64,000 nucleotides of DNA from Sphingomonas sp. 28-66-16 (GTDB lineage: Bacteria; Pseudomonadota; Alphaproteobacteria; Sphingomonadales; Sphingomonadaceae): contig NCGF01000016.1 in NCBI GenBank assembly GCA_002281485.1, positions 1 to 64,000 of the forward strand, given 5' to 3'. The notes below the pieces were generated by a model that saw nothing but the letters and a program-made list of their open reading frames with translations, was not told the DNA's origin and made no database searches. Below are positions 44,079 through 53,148 of the stretch, in pieces (the first letter of the stretch is position 1; every line of letters begins with the position of its first letter). A program made the translations under genes and the position numbers.

Positions 44079-44461
44079 GCGCCGCGCATCATCTCGCGCC
44101 CGAGGCGGAATGGACCGGCACGACCCGCACCGGCGGGTGGCGACCGGATCTCGGACGAGCCGTCGCCGATACCAGCTATGTCGCGCTCCGGCTGTCCGGC
44201 TGGCTTTTGGGCACCGGGCTGGCGAGCCTCGGCGTGTTTGTCCTGTTCTTCCTGATGCTCGGCAATTTCACGCCGCCCGGCTTCTTCGCCCACATCGGCA
44301 ATCTCGGGACCCGGTTCGTGGCGGCCGACGAGGCGCGACGGGCAGCCTTCATGGGTCAGGTCCACGTCGTCCAGGCCGTGATCTTCGGCCTCACGGCGCT
44401 CGCCCGCGGACGCCTCCTTCTGACCATCCTTGATCTCACGAAAGGCCGTCGTCATGGCTGA
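44075..44461 (+). CDS. Small membrane protein of the tra operon, unknown
   Basis: A 128-residue protein with two hydrophobic segments (WLLGTGLASLGVFVLFFLML and VVQAVIFGLTALARGRLLLT) joined by a soluble loop. It lies between traC and trbI with overlapping ends, so it is part of the transfer machinery, but I cannot match it to a named F-plasmid gene. Confidence 0.65.
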   Translation: MSAAHHLAPEAEWTGTTRTGGWRPDLGRAVADTSYVALRLSGWLLGTGLASLGVFVLFFLMLGNFTPPGFFAHIGNLGTRFVAADEARRAAFMGQVHVVQAVIFGLTALARGRLLLTILDLTKGRRHG

Positions 44462-45122
44462 TGTTCTCGAACACGCTGCCCCCGTCGCGGACGCGATCCC
44501 TTCGCCAGCCGCTCCGGCCTCAGCCACACCCCTCCCCCGTCCCCGCGCCTCTGCGCCGCAGCCGGCAGCCACCAAGGCCCGTCAGGGCCTTCCCCCGATC
44601 ACCTGGGCGCTCGCCGCGCTGGCGGTCGTCATGCTCCTCTGGGCGGCGTGGGTGACCAAGCACATCGCCTCCGCGCCTCCACAGCTGCCAATGGCCAGCG
44701 TGCGCCTCGAGGCTCTGGTGACGGAATACGTCCAGGCGCAGAGCCACAGCAACGGGACGCCGGACGCCGTGACCCAGCAGACAGCCCGGTTCATGTCCGC
44801 GATCGAGGATGAGCTGAAGCGCGTCGGTGCGAGCGGGACGACAGTCCTCGTCGGCGAGGCGGTGCTTTCGAAGAACGTCCCGGACATTACCGACCAAGTC
44901 CGCAAGGCCGTTTACGCCAAGGTTCCGCTTCCCACAGCCGCGCCGGCCCCCGCGGCGGGACCACAGCTGGGCGCGGCCGCCCCGGCTCCGATCCTTCCCC
45001 AACAGGGGATTGGTGCCGCGGCGGTCACGGCGCCTTCTCCCTTCGCGGGTGCGCCTGTCAGCACCGCATTCCCCGGAGCGGCCTCGTCGGTCGCCGGAGG
45101 CGGCAATGGCCTCCCGAATTGA
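44454..45122 (+). CDS. trbI: TrbI, F-type
   Basis: A 222-residue bitopic protein: proline-rich cytoplasmic N terminus, one transmembrane helix (ITWALAALAVVMLLWAAW, about residues 50-67), then the TrbI domain with RLEALVTEYVQAQ, ARFMSAIEDEL and the signature TVLVGEAVLSKNVPDIT. F TrbI affects pilus retraction and length. It ends with a long Ala/Pro tail absent from F TrbI. Overlaps the genes on both sides. Confidence 0.88.
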   Translation: MADVLEHAAPVADAIPSPAAPASATPLPRPRASAPQPAATKARQGLPPITWALAALAVVMLLWAAWVTKHIASAPPQLPMASVRLEALVTEYVQAQSHSNGTPDAVTQQTARFMSAIEDELKRVGASGTTVLVGEAVLSKNVPDITDQVRKAVYAKVPLPTAAPAPAAGPQLGAAAPAPILPQQGIGAAAVTAPSPFAGAPVSTAFPGAASSVAGGGNGLPN

Positions 45123-45690
45123 CGCGCGCCGGCAAGGCGATCTGTTCGCTCCGCGCGCGTCTGTACCGACCGGGCCGGTCGAGACTGTCGGTCGCAAGCG
45201 GCTGAGGCAATGGGGCGCGGTCGCCCTGCTGGCGGTCGTCATGGCGAGCTACAACGGGATCAGCGGCTGGCGCGAGACGCACGCGTTCATGATCAACGCG
45301 AGCGAGAGCCTGCCCAACTGGGCGTTCTTCGTGGAGAAGGGGAAGGCAGCGTCGCGCGGCGAATACGTCTTCTTCGTGCCCCCGGATAACGAGCTGGTGC
45401 GGCGGCACTTCGGCCCTGGGTCGGGCCCGTTCGGCAAGCGCGTGATCGGCATGCCGGGAGACGTCGTCAGCCATGAAGGATCGTGGGTGCTGGTGAACGG
45501 CGTCCGGGTCGCGCACATGAAATCCCGCGCGCGCACCGGCGAAGCGCTGACCCCGGGGCCCGTCGGCCGCGTGCCTGACGGCTGCTTCTATGTGGGCACT
45601 CCTCATCCGGACGGCTTTGACAGCCGCTATGCGGAGATCGGCTTCGCGTGTCGCAAGCAGCTCCTGGGCACAGGGACGCCCATCCTGTGA
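45106..45690 (+). CDS. S26-family signal peptidase of the tra operon (TraF/TrhF type)
   Basis: A 194-residue serine peptidase. An N-terminal transmembrane helix (WGAVALLAVVMASYNG) is followed by the catalytic Ser in INASESLPNWAFF and the catalytic Lys in FGKRVIGMPGD, then a C-terminal YVGTPHPDGFDSRY block: the S26 order Ser-Lys-box E. Enzymes of this type in conjugation operons process pilin. Start ATG 45106 overlaps trbI; the stop overlaps traW by GTGA. Do not confuse with the thioredoxin-like TraF at 50822. Confidence 0.87.
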   Translation: MASRIDARRQGDLFAPRASVPTGPVETVGRKRLRQWGAVALLAVVMASYNGISGWRETHAFMINASESLPNWAFFVEKGKAASRGEYVFFVPPDNELVRRHFGPGSGPFGKRVIGMPGDVVSHEGSWVLVNGVRVAHMKSRARTGEALTPGPVGRVPDGCFYVGTPHPDGFDSRYAEIGFACRKQLLGTGTPIL

Positions 45691-46334
45691 TCCGGCGCAT
45701 CCTGCTCCTCGGCGGCTTGGTCGCCGCCAGTTCGCTCTACCCGTTCGCGCGCGCGGCTCTCGCCAAGGACCACGGCGTGATGGGCCAGACTTGGGGGATT
45801 GCCGAGCCCGACCTCCTCTCCACGATCGACGCCAAGCTGAAGGCGATGCAGGCCAATGGCAGCATCGACCGCATGCAAACCGCGCTGGCAGCCAAGGCTG
45901 AGGACCGTGTCCGCAACCCGACGCCGGTCACGGGAATCGCCGCGGTGCGCGAGGCGCGCAGCTGGAACTTTGATCCGTCGATCGTGCTCGAGCGCGATAT
46001 CCGCGATCAAAAGGGTCGGCTCATCGCTCAGGCGGGGCAGCGGGTGAACCCGCTCTCGTTCGTCAGCATGAAGACCGACCTGGTCTTCATCGACGGACGC
46101 GACGACGCCCAGGTCGAGTGGGCCATCAAGCGGTGGACCGCCTCGGCCGCCAAGATCATCTTCGTGGCCGGCTCCCCGTTCGAGCGCATGGGAGAGAAGA
46201 AGCGCCGCTTCTTCTTCGACCAGCAGGGCAAGCTCACCGGTCACTTCGGCATAGCGCATGTCCCGGCGATCGTCGCGCCGGTCGGACAGGCGCTCAAGGT
46301 GAGCGAGATCGAGCTTCCAGGAGGCACGTCGTGA
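45687..46334 (+). CDS. traW: TraW
   Basis: A 215-residue periplasmic protein required for pilus assembly. It has a signal peptide (IRRILLLGGLVAASSLYPFARAAL, written here in two halves as IRRILLLGGLV and AASSLYPFARAAL) and then the TraW domain: GQTWGIAEPDLLSTI, FDPSIVLERDIRDQKGRLI and the C-terminal FFFDQQGKLTGHFGI. GTG 45687 starts inside the peptidase stop. The next gene overlaps by GTGA. Confidence 0.9.
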   Translation: MIRRILLLGGLVAASSLYPFARAALAKDHGVMGQTWGIAEPDLLSTIDAKLKAMQANGSIDRMQTALAAKAEDRVRNPTPVTGIAAVREARSWNFDPSIVLERDIRDQKGRLIAQAGQRVNPLSFVSMKTDLVFIDGRDDAQVEWAIKRWTASAAKIIFVAGSPFERMGEKKRRFFFDQQGKLTGHFGIAHVPAIVAPVGQALKVSEIELPGGTS

Positions 46335-46642
46335 ACATTTGGCTCGACTTCCTGAAGACGCCGATGGCCGCTCCCGAGACCCCGGGTCTACGGATGCTTC
46401 GGATGGTGTTGCTGTCACTCGCCGTCGCGCTCGCGCTGTCGATAGCCCTGCTCAAGCCTATGCGGGCCCTGCTCGGGGCCGGTGCGGGCGGGTCTGTAGC
46501 CGGGCTCCTCGTGGCGCTGTTCGTGCTGGTGCCGGTCTACGTCATCCGAAAGAACCGTGCGGACGACGCCTATCTCGACAACCTTATCCGCGACCGGGAC
46601 GAGTGCGCCCCGGCCATCGACGCGCCGAAGGTGGCGGGATGA
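46331..46642 (+). CDS. Small membrane protein between traW and traU
   Basis: A 103-residue protein with two adjacent hydrophobic helices (MVLLSLAVALALSIALL and AGLLVALFVLVPVYVI) and a charged C terminus. The GTG start overlaps traW and the end overlaps traU by ATGA. No named family is recognised. Confidence 0.65.
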   Translation: MNIWLDFLKTPMAAPETPGLRMLRMVLLSLAVALALSIALLKPMRALLGAGAGGSVAGLLVALFVLVPVYVIRKNRADDAYLDNLIRDRDECAPAIDAPKVAG

Positions 46643-47652
46643 TCCGGCGCCTGCTCGCCCTGCTCGGTTTCGTAATCGCGCTGGCGGCGCTGCCGGCGCC
46701 CGCCTCGGCGGTGCCATCGAATTGCACGGGCAAGTTCGTGAACCCGATTACCGACGTCTGCTGGTCGTGCCTGTTCCCCCTGTCGGTGGGCGGCCTTCCG
46801 ATCTGGCCCGGCAGCCGGCCGGACACCAAGAACCCGGCCCTACCCGTCTGCGCCTGCGGCTCGCCCGTTCCGCGGATCGGCATCGCGATCGGCTTTTGGG
46901 AGCCGGCGCGGATGGTCGACGTCACCACCAAGCCGTGGTGCTTTCCAAACCTCGGCGGTCTTCGGCTCAACCCGGGGCTCGACATCGGCCAAGGCCAATA
47001 TACGGGCCCACAGATGCTGGGCGGCCGCACGGCGAACTCGGCCAACTGGCAGGCCCACTACTACGTCTATCCGTTGCTCTACTGGATGGAGATCCTGACC
47101 GACTTCGCCTGCTTCGAGCAGACGTCGTTCGACATCGCGTACATGACCGAGATCGATCCGCTGTGGAATGACGACGTCCTGACGACGATCATCAACCCAG
47201 AGGTCGCGCTGTTCAACAATCCGATCGCCGTGGCGGCTTGCGCCGGGGACTGCGCGGCCGCGACCGCCAAGCTGCCCATCGACGAGATGTTCTGGTGCGA
47301 CGGCTGCAACGGGTCGATGTTCCCGATGAACGGCAACATCGCGGCGCATAACTCGCCGGTTCAGTCGTCGCGGCTCGCGGCCGAGCGCTTGCTGTTCAAG
47401 ATGCACCGTCAGGGGCTGGCTTGGGGGACCGCAGGGTCGAAGGCGCTCTGCAATAAGTACATCATGCCGATCCTCAAGAAGTCCCAATACCGCATTCAGA
47501 TGACCAACCCGACGCCCACGGTGAACGGCAAGTATGCCTGTTCGTCCATTGGGGCATCCACGCTTCCGCCAGACGCCGGTCGTGCCTACCCAGTGGGGGG
47601 CGAGGACTTCGGCTACCTGCTCTGGCGCAAGCGCAACTGCTGCATGCTGTGA
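46639..47652 (+). CDS. traU: TraU, mating and DNA transfer
   Basis: A 337-residue exported protein, rich in cysteines. The signal peptide ends PAPASA near residue 24; the mature protein has the TraU run of motifs DVCWSCLFPLSVGG, CACGSPVPRIGI, IGFWEPARMVDV, YYVYPLLYWME and the C-terminal LLWRKRNCCML. It acts mainly in DNA transfer in the F system. Multiple disulfides are expected, which fits the DsbC-like gene upstream. Confidence 0.93.
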   Translation: MIRRLLALLGFVIALAALPAPASAVPSNCTGKFVNPITDVCWSCLFPLSVGGLPIWPGSRPDTKNPALPVCACGSPVPRIGIAIGFWEPARMVDVTTKPWCFPNLGGLRLNPGLDIGQGQYTGPQMLGGRTANSANWQAHYYVYPLLYWMEILTDFACFEQTSFDIAYMTEIDPLWNDDVLTTIINPEVALFNNPIAVAACAGDCAAATAKLPIDEMFWCDGCNGSMFPMNGNIAAHNSPVQSSRLAAERLLFKMHRQGLAWGTAGSKALCNKYIMPILKKSQYRIQMTNPTPTVNGKYACSSIGASTLPPDAGRAYPVGGEDFGYLLWRKRNCCML

Positions 47653-47660
47653 GGCCGCCC

Positions 47661-48404
47661 ATGCGCAAGTTCCTCTTCTCCGCGATCGCCATCACAAGTT
47701 TCGGCACCGGTTGTGCGGTACTCGCCCAAACTGTCGAGGGATTGAACCTCGACGCGGTGCGCGGCCGATCGGCGACGATGGAAGCCGATGCGCGCGCGCT
47801 GTCGGCTGAAGTCGAACGTCGCGGCGACGCCTTCCGGCAGGATGCCGAGACACTCCGGTCGGTTGCGCTGGAGAAGGTTCGTACCATCGACAAGGCGAAC
47901 CTCCCGAAGGGGCCGGCAGGGGCGGTCGACTTTGACGAGATGATCGACGCCGCGTCGTCGAACATGCGCGACAATCGGGGCACCGCGCCGCAATTCATGG
48001 TGTTCGTCTCGACGTCGATGCCCGAGCAGGCGCTGAAGCGGATCATCGCAGAGACCTCCGCCGCGGGTGGGGTCCTCGTCTTCCGCGGCTTCCCCGGCAA
48101 CTCCGGCAAGGCGTTCATCGCCGCCCTTTCCAAGGTGGTCGAAAAGCAGCAGCAGTTCGCGTCGATCGGCATCGATCCCCGGCTATTCCGGGCGTTCAAC
48201 GTCACCGCGGTCCCGACCTATGTCGTGTCATCGACCGACTTCACGCCGTGCGACGGCCTGACCTGCCGGTCGGAGCCCCCGCCCTTCGATCGCATGGTCG
48301 GCAACGTGACCGTTCGGTACGCGCTGGAGACCTTCGCTCAGGAGAACGGGCCCGGTGCGTTGATGGCACGCACCGCGCTCTCGAAGCTCGGCCGGGTGCC
48401 CTAA
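47661..48404 (+). CDS. trbC: TrbC, F-type pilus assembly
   Basis: A 247-residue periplasmic protein with an N-terminal signal sequence, an alpha-helical region (VEGLNLDAV to EKVRTID), then the TrbC thioredoxin-like domain: FMVFVSTSMPEQALKRII, VLVFRGFPGNSG and AVPTYVVSS. No CxxC is kept in that fold. Works with TraW and TraU. Confidence 0.88.
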   Translation: MRKFLFSAIAITSFGTGCAVLAQTVEGLNLDAVRGRSATMEADARALSAEVERRGDAFRQDAETLRSVALEKVRTIDKANLPKGPAGAVDFDEMIDAASSNMRDNRGTAPQFMVFVSTSMPEQALKRIIAETSAAGGVLVFRGFPGNSGKAFIAALSKVVEKQQQFASIGIDPRLFRAFNVTAVPTYVVSSTDFTPCDGLTCRSEPPPFDRMVGNVTVRYALETFAQENGPGALMARTALSKLGRVP

Positions 48405-48406
48405 CA

Positions 48407-50458
48407 TTGGCTGGGGGGCGGATCCTTGTTGGCGCGATCGCATGCGTTCTTGCAGTGCAAGGCGCATTGCATGCGCAGCAGCGTCAGCCGGCGGCCCAGG
48501 ACGGCGGCTATTACGACCTGAAGGACTACAGCTACTTCAACGAGCCCCAGACGGCGCCCACCCCGTCGCCGTCACCGACCGCCCCGGCCAGCGCGGCGGT
48601 GCCCGCGACCGCGGCGCCCGTTAGCCCGGTCGCGGCGTCGGAGGCTGCAGCGGCACCCCCCACAGCCGCGGCCAGCGCCGCACCCGCTGCGGCGGTCGCT
48701 GCTGCCGCTGCGGGAACGCCCTACGCCTATCCGAAGGGAGACCTCGCCAAGGCGAAAGCCGATGCCAAGGCGCTCGCGACGCCGGCGCGTCAGACCGCTG
48801 CCGGTCTTCCGACCGGCACGGACCTGGGGAGCACAATCCCCGGCTACACCGCCGCGACGCAGCCAGGAGCCGTCTATGCGGATGATCCCGACGGCCTGAG
48901 CAGCGCGGGCGCCTCGGCGGCGGGGGGCAACGACGCGTGGCGGACCGTAACCGATCCCTCGCGCCAGGTCGTGAAGCTCGCGCCCGGCGAGATTGCAGGC
49001 GCACAGGAGGTCGAGAGGGATCCGAACAGCTTCCTGTCGGGGCAGGCTCTCGGCGCAGCGGACGGCAGCTGCAAGCCGCTGCCGGCACCGGGAAGCACCG
49101 ACTATTACGAGGCGACCTGCAACAAAGGTGCCCAGGTGGTCGAGACACCGGCGAGTTGCAACGGCCACATGGACCCGACCGTGGTCAACACGATGCGCTA
49201 TTTCTACTACGGAGCGCCGGACAAGAACGAAGGCAACGGCTTCGCCAAGAACTCGGTGATGCAGGCCAAGGTCAGCGCCGGAGTCTGCCGCGTCGAGCCG
49301 GTGACCACCCAGCTTTGTGACGCTCAGATCGAGATGGGCGCCGGGGGCGACAATGTCGAAGGCTATCGGAAATACTGCAAGGGGCTAAGCAGCATGCGTG
49401 GGAACGCGCAGCTCTACTCCTGCTCTGCTGCGATACCCGCTGGTGAGATACCGGCCCATGTGAACTACAAGACCGGCACGTCGTGGCTGAAGACCGAGGG
49501 GTCCAACAGCGTGACGGTGACCCGCAACGAGGGAACGTGCCCCGCCATGCTCGCGGACACGACCTGCACCGCGCAAGGGCCCGAGGTCTGCACCGAAGGG
49601 CCGGAGACGCGGATCATCGACGGTGTCGCCGTTACCCAGTCCTGCTGGGCCTGGTCTCGCCCTTTCATCTGCCAACGGATCTCGCAGGCCTCGGACTGCT
49701 CCGAGCTCGAGAACAACGGCAAATGCACCTACGTCCGTGACGAGTGTCTGGACGATCCGCAGGACGGCCCCTGCAAGGTGACTACCAAGGTTTATAGGTG
49801 TCCGTTGCCGGCAAAGCCGAGCGACGGGACTGAGAAGTACATCTGCGGCGATGATGTTTACTGCATCAACGGCGATTGCGAGCCGATCGAGCGCGAGGCG
49901 TCGACCGAGTTCAAGGATGCAGCCGTCGGTCTGCATGTCCTCGGGCAGGCGAACGCCGAGTTCAATCCCGACACGCTGACGCTGTTCTCGGGCACGCGCG
50001 AGACCTGCAACAAGAAGATTTTCGGCGCGTCGAACTGCTGCTCCGGCAGCGGCGTCCCTCTCCTGACCCCATGGCTTTGCAGCGCGGCGGAGAAGCAGCT
50101 CGACCAGAAGGACGACAAGGGCCTGTGCCACAAGCTCGGCAGCTACTGCTCCGACAAGGTGCTTGGCATCTGCGTCACCTCCAAAGACGCCTATTGCTGC
50201 TTCGAGAGCAAGCTGTCGCGGATCCTGCAGGAACAAGGTCGCCCGCAGATCGGAAAGCCCTGGGGCAAGCCGAAGAGCGAGACCTGCAAGGGGTTCACGC
50301 TGGACGAGTTCTCACACCTCGACCTGTCCGTGATGGACTTCTCCGAGGTGTACGCGGAGTTCACCGACGCCGCGAAGCTGCCCGACGAGATCGAGACCTC
50401 GAAGCAAATCCAGGAGCGGATCAAGGCCTACTATGACACGCACAAGGCTAACCCGTGA
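48407..50458 (+). CDS. traN: TraN, mating-pair stabilisation outer-membrane protein
   Basis: A 683-residue cysteine-rich outer-membrane protein (about 40 Cys, mainly in the second half). The first 25 residues form a signal peptide ending GALHAQ; the start is TTG 48407, two bases past the trbC stop. An Ala/Pro-rich stretch to about residue 110 precedes the TraN core (CNGHMDPTVVNTMRYFYYG, NNGKCTYVRDECLD, FGASNCCSG, DAYCCFESKLSRILQEQGR). TraN variants decide recipient preference. The end overlaps the next gene. Confidence 0.88.
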   Translation: MAGGRILVGAIACVLAVQGALHAQQRQPAAQDGGYYDLKDYSYFNEPQTAPTPSPSPTAPASAAVPATAAPVSPVAASEAAAAPPTAAASAAPAAAVAAAAAGTPYAYPKGDLAKAKADAKALATPARQTAAGLPTGTDLGSTIPGYTAATQPGAVYADDPDGLSSAGASAAGGNDAWRTVTDPSRQVVKLAPGEIAGAQEVERDPNSFLSGQALGAADGSCKPLPAPGSTDYYEATCNKGAQVVETPASCNGHMDPTVVNTMRYFYYGAPDKNEGNGFAKNSVMQAKVSAGVCRVEPVTTQLCDAQIEMGAGGDNVEGYRKYCKGLSSMRGNAQLYSCSAAIPAGEIPAHVNYKTGTSWLKTEGSNSVTVTRNEGTCPAMLADTTCTAQGPEVCTEGPETRIIDGVAVTQSCWAWSRPFICQRISQASDCSELENNGKCTYVRDECLDDPQDGPCKVTTKVYRCPLPAKPSDGTEKYICGDDVYCINGDCEPIEREASTEFKDAAVGLHVLGQANAEFNPDTLTLFSGTRETCNKKIFGASNCCSGSGVPLLTPWLCSAAEKQLDQKDDKGLCHKLGSYCSDKVLGICVTSKDAYCCFESKLSRILQEQGRPQIGKPWGKPKSETCKGFTLDEFSHLDLSVMDFSEVYAEFTDAAKLPDEIETSKQIQERIKAYYDTHKANP

Positions 50459-50820
50459 TGGCTGACGTGGTCCGCTACGATCAGCGCCGCAAGCTGACCG
50501 ACCTTTCCGTGGTCGAGTTCGCTGTCCTCACCGCCTTGTGCCGCGTCGGTCCGCACCCGGCGCCGTTCCTTCTCCCGACCCTGGGCGAGTGGTTCGGCAT
50601 CACGCTGGGGCTGGACGACATTCAGCCCGCGATCGGGCGGCTGAGCCGTGTCGGCTATCTCAGCCACGCGGGCGGCGTGCTCACGCCGGACGTCAGCGCC
50701 CGGGACGCGGTCACGACGCTCTACGGGATGCTCTACCGGATCCTCGGCTACGACCTCGTCAGGCTGATGGCCCTCAAGGATCCGTCCCTCCACGATCTGC
50801 TGCAACCGAAAGGCTCCTGA
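50458..50820 (+). CDS. Small winged-helix-like protein inside the tra operon
   Basis: A 120-residue protein of unknown function between traN and traF. The segment SVVEFAVLTALCRVGPHPAP, LGEWFGITLGLDDIQPAIGR and LSRVGYLSHAGGVLTPD resembles the helix-turn-helix and wing of MarR/PadR-type proteins, so a regulator of transfer is possible. There is no signal peptide, unlike its exported neighbours. ATG 50458 overlaps the traN stop; GTG 50455 is one codon upstream. Confidence 0.55.
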   Translation: MADVVRYDQRRKLTDLSVVEFAVLTALCRVGPHPAPFLLPTLGEWFGITLGLDDIQPAIGRLSRVGYLSHAGGVLTPDVSARDAVTTLYGMLYRILGYDLVRLMALKDPSLHDLLQPKGS

Positions 50821-50821
50821 C

Positions 50822-51694
50822 ATGCGCGCGCCGCTGACCCTCGCCCTCACCCTGTCGCTCGTCGCGTCCGGCTTGCCGGCGACCTCTGCGAATGCACAGC
50901 TGGCGGACTCCGTATCGCTATCCGCGCCCCAGGAGGAGCCCGAAGCGGCTCGGGAAGCCGTGCCGGCGCAGGTGGCCGAGCAGAGCGGCGACGACTTTTA
51001 CTGCCGCGAGCGTAGGCTCGGCGAGTGGTTCTACTGCGAGAAGCCGAAGGCCAAACCCTCTGAGCAGCGCGCCCAGCAGCCGACGCAGTCTTCCGCGGAC
51101 CAGCTGGCCGCAATCTCCAAGCAGCTCGAGGAAATGAAAGCTCGCGCGATCCTGCAGCCGACCACGGAGAATGTGTCCGCCTACATCGCGTTCCAACGCG
51201 AGCAGCTGAACCGCGCCTCGTCGTTCGCGGACATGTGGCGCCGGACGATCTGGCAGAATCCGGAGCTCGATTACACGCTGCAGCGGCCGGTCAACCAGCT
51301 CGGTAAGCGGACCTGGCTCGACAACCGGACGGCCGACAAGAACCGGGTGCTGGCGTCGATTTCGAAGCGGTACGGCGTCTTCTATTTCTACTCCTCGGCG
51401 TGTGCCGCCTGCGAGGTCTTCGGCCCGATCATGCGAAGCGTGTCGGACCGGTTTGGGCTGACCGTCATGGCGGTTTCTCTCGACGGGGGGCCGTCGAAGG
51501 TGTTCCCGAACTTCACCGTCGACACCGGCCAGTATCGCGCGATGGGCATGCAGGGCCAGCAGGTCCCCGCGCTCGTACTCTTTGACACCCAGACCAAGCG
51601 CCCGATGCCGATCGGCTACGGCTTGATGGCCGCAGACGAGGTGATGGATCGCATCTTCACCCTCACCAGCGTCGAACCCGGGAGTGACTTCTGA
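50822..51694 (+). CDS. traF: TraF, thioredoxin-like pilus assembly protein
   Basis: A 290-residue periplasmic protein with signal peptide (cleavage near SANAQ, residue 24), a FYCRERRLGEWFYCEKP motif with paired cysteines, and a C-terminal thioredoxin fold with YSSACAACEVFGP. The CAAC site is intact, whereas F-plasmid TraF has lost it, so this copy could be redox-active. The stop overlaps traH by TGATG. Confidence 0.9.
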   Translation: MRAPLTLALTLSLVASGLPATSANAQLADSVSLSAPQEEPEAAREAVPAQVAEQSGDDFYCRERRLGEWFYCEKPKAKPSEQRAQQPTQSSADQLAAISKQLEEMKARAILQPTTENVSAYIAFQREQLNRASSFADMWRRTIWQNPELDYTLQRPVNQLGKRTWLDNRTADKNRVLASISKRYGVFYFYSSACAACEVFGPIMRSVSDRFGLTVMAVSLDGGPSKVFPNFTVDTGQYRAMGMQGQQVPALVLFDTQTKRPMPIGYGLMAADEVMDRIFTLTSVEPGSDF

Positions 51695-53133
51695 TGCGCT
51701 CGCTGCTCCGGCTCTGCGCGGCCATATTCGCGCAGCTCACAATGGTGTTCGCCCTCGGCGGCCTGGTCGTCACGCCGGCGATGGCGGACGTCGGTTCCGA
51801 GATGAATACCTATTTCAACTCGGCCGGCTCCGCGGCGAACGTCACGGGACCGACCGCGTTCAACGGGCAGGCCGCTGGCTACTATTCGGGCGGCAGCCTC
51901 TGGAGCCGCTTCCCGTCCAAGTCGATCAATCCGGTGAACGTCGCGTTGCCGAGCGCGCGCGCCGGGTGCGGCGGTATCGACCTCTTCGCCGGCAGCTTCA
52001 GCTTCATCAACGCCGACGAGATGGTCGCCATGCTGAAGGCGACCGCCAATAACGCGATCGGATTTGCCTTCCAGCTCGCGATCGACAGCATCTCCGCGCA
52101 GATTGGCGGCGTGATGAAGGACATGAGCCAGCGCGCCCAGCAGCTGAACGCCTTCAACATGTCGAGCTGCGAGGCCGCCCAGCAGGCGATCGGATCGATC
52201 TGGCCGGCGATGGACGGGGCGAGTTCCACCATCTGCCAGCAGGTAGGTGGCGCCAAAGGCTTCTTCTCGGACGCCGCGGCGTCGCGCCATGGTTGCACCA
52301 ACAAGGGCGAGCGCGAGGACACGATCGCAAAGGCTGGCGATGCGGCCGAGCTCGTCCAGAGCAAGAATTACACCTGGTACGCTCTGATGTCGAAGTCCGT
52401 CACCAAACCATCACCGGAATATGCCGAGTTCCTCATGACGATGGTCGGCACAATCATCTACGATTCCACCAAGAAGGCCGACAGCATGGGTGGCTTCCAC
52501 TTCATCGCGCCGGCCAGCTGGGACGTCTACCAGACCCTGCTCGACGGATCCGCGACGGCACCCGCCAAGGTGCTTCGCTGCGACACGACCGAGGAGAAGG
52601 GCTGCCTCAATCCCGCAACACAAGACCTCAGCGTGTCGACGGACCAGGCGTTTCGCACTCGTGTTCTCAAGATGCTGAACAGCATGAGCGACAAGATCCG
52701 GACGAACACCGCGCTTTCCGGCGAGGAGATCAGCCTGCTCGGGATGACGAGCATTCCGCTCTACAAGATCCTGGTGGTCGACGAGGCGGCCCATTTCGCC
52801 ATGTCGCCGTCGGACAAGGCCAGCCTGTCCGAGGTCGTCGCGATCGAGCTTTTGATGGCGCAGATCGACCGCATGCTTGACGTCGTTTCCCGCGCGCAGA
52901 GCGGTGCCGCCTTCGTCAGCATGGACGAGTTCAAGACGTGGCGGAATCAGGTCGACACCGTGAAAACGGAACTGGCTCGCAAGAGCCAGCAGATGAATGC
53001 GTCGCTCAACCAGACGTTTCAGGTCATCCAAAAGACCCAGATGCTGGAAGCGACGCTCAAGAACGCAATGAGCCCCCAGATGACCGCCTCTCTCCGCTTC
53101 GGGCGGGGACTGTCGGCTCAGGGAATCCGGTAA
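51694..53133 (+). CDS. traH: TraH, pilus assembly
   Basis: A 479-residue exported protein with signal peptide ending TPAMA near residue 31, the TraH blocks MNTYFNSAGSAANVTGPTAF, ARAGCGGIDLFAGSFSFI and NMSSCEAAQQAIGS, and a C-terminal coiled coil (FKTWRNQVDTVKTELARKSQ). Required for pilus extension in F. Followed after 15 bases by traG. Confidence 0.93.
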   Translation: MRSLLRLCAAIFAQLTMVFALGGLVVTPAMADVGSEMNTYFNSAGSAANVTGPTAFNGQAAGYYSGGSLWSRFPSKSINPVNVALPSARAGCGGIDLFAGSFSFINADEMVAMLKATANNAIGFAFQLAIDSISAQIGGVMKDMSQRAQQLNAFNMSSCEAAQQAIGSIWPAMDGASSTICQQVGGAKGFFSDAAASRHGCTNKGEREDTIAKAGDAAELVQSKNYTWYALMSKSVTKPSPEYAEFLMTMVGTIIYDSTKKADSMGGFHFIAPASWDVYQTLLDGSATAPAKVLRCDTTEEKGCLNPATQDLSVSTDQAFRTRVLKMLNSMSDKIRTNTALSGEEISLLGMTSIPLYKILVVDEAAHFAMSPSDKASLSEVVAIELLMAQIDRMLDVVSRAQSGAAFVSMDEFKTWRNQVDTVKTELARKSQQMNASLNQTFQVIQKTQMLEATLKNAMSPQMTASLRFGRGLSAQGIR

Positions 53134-53148
53134 GGGGATCGGGCCGCC

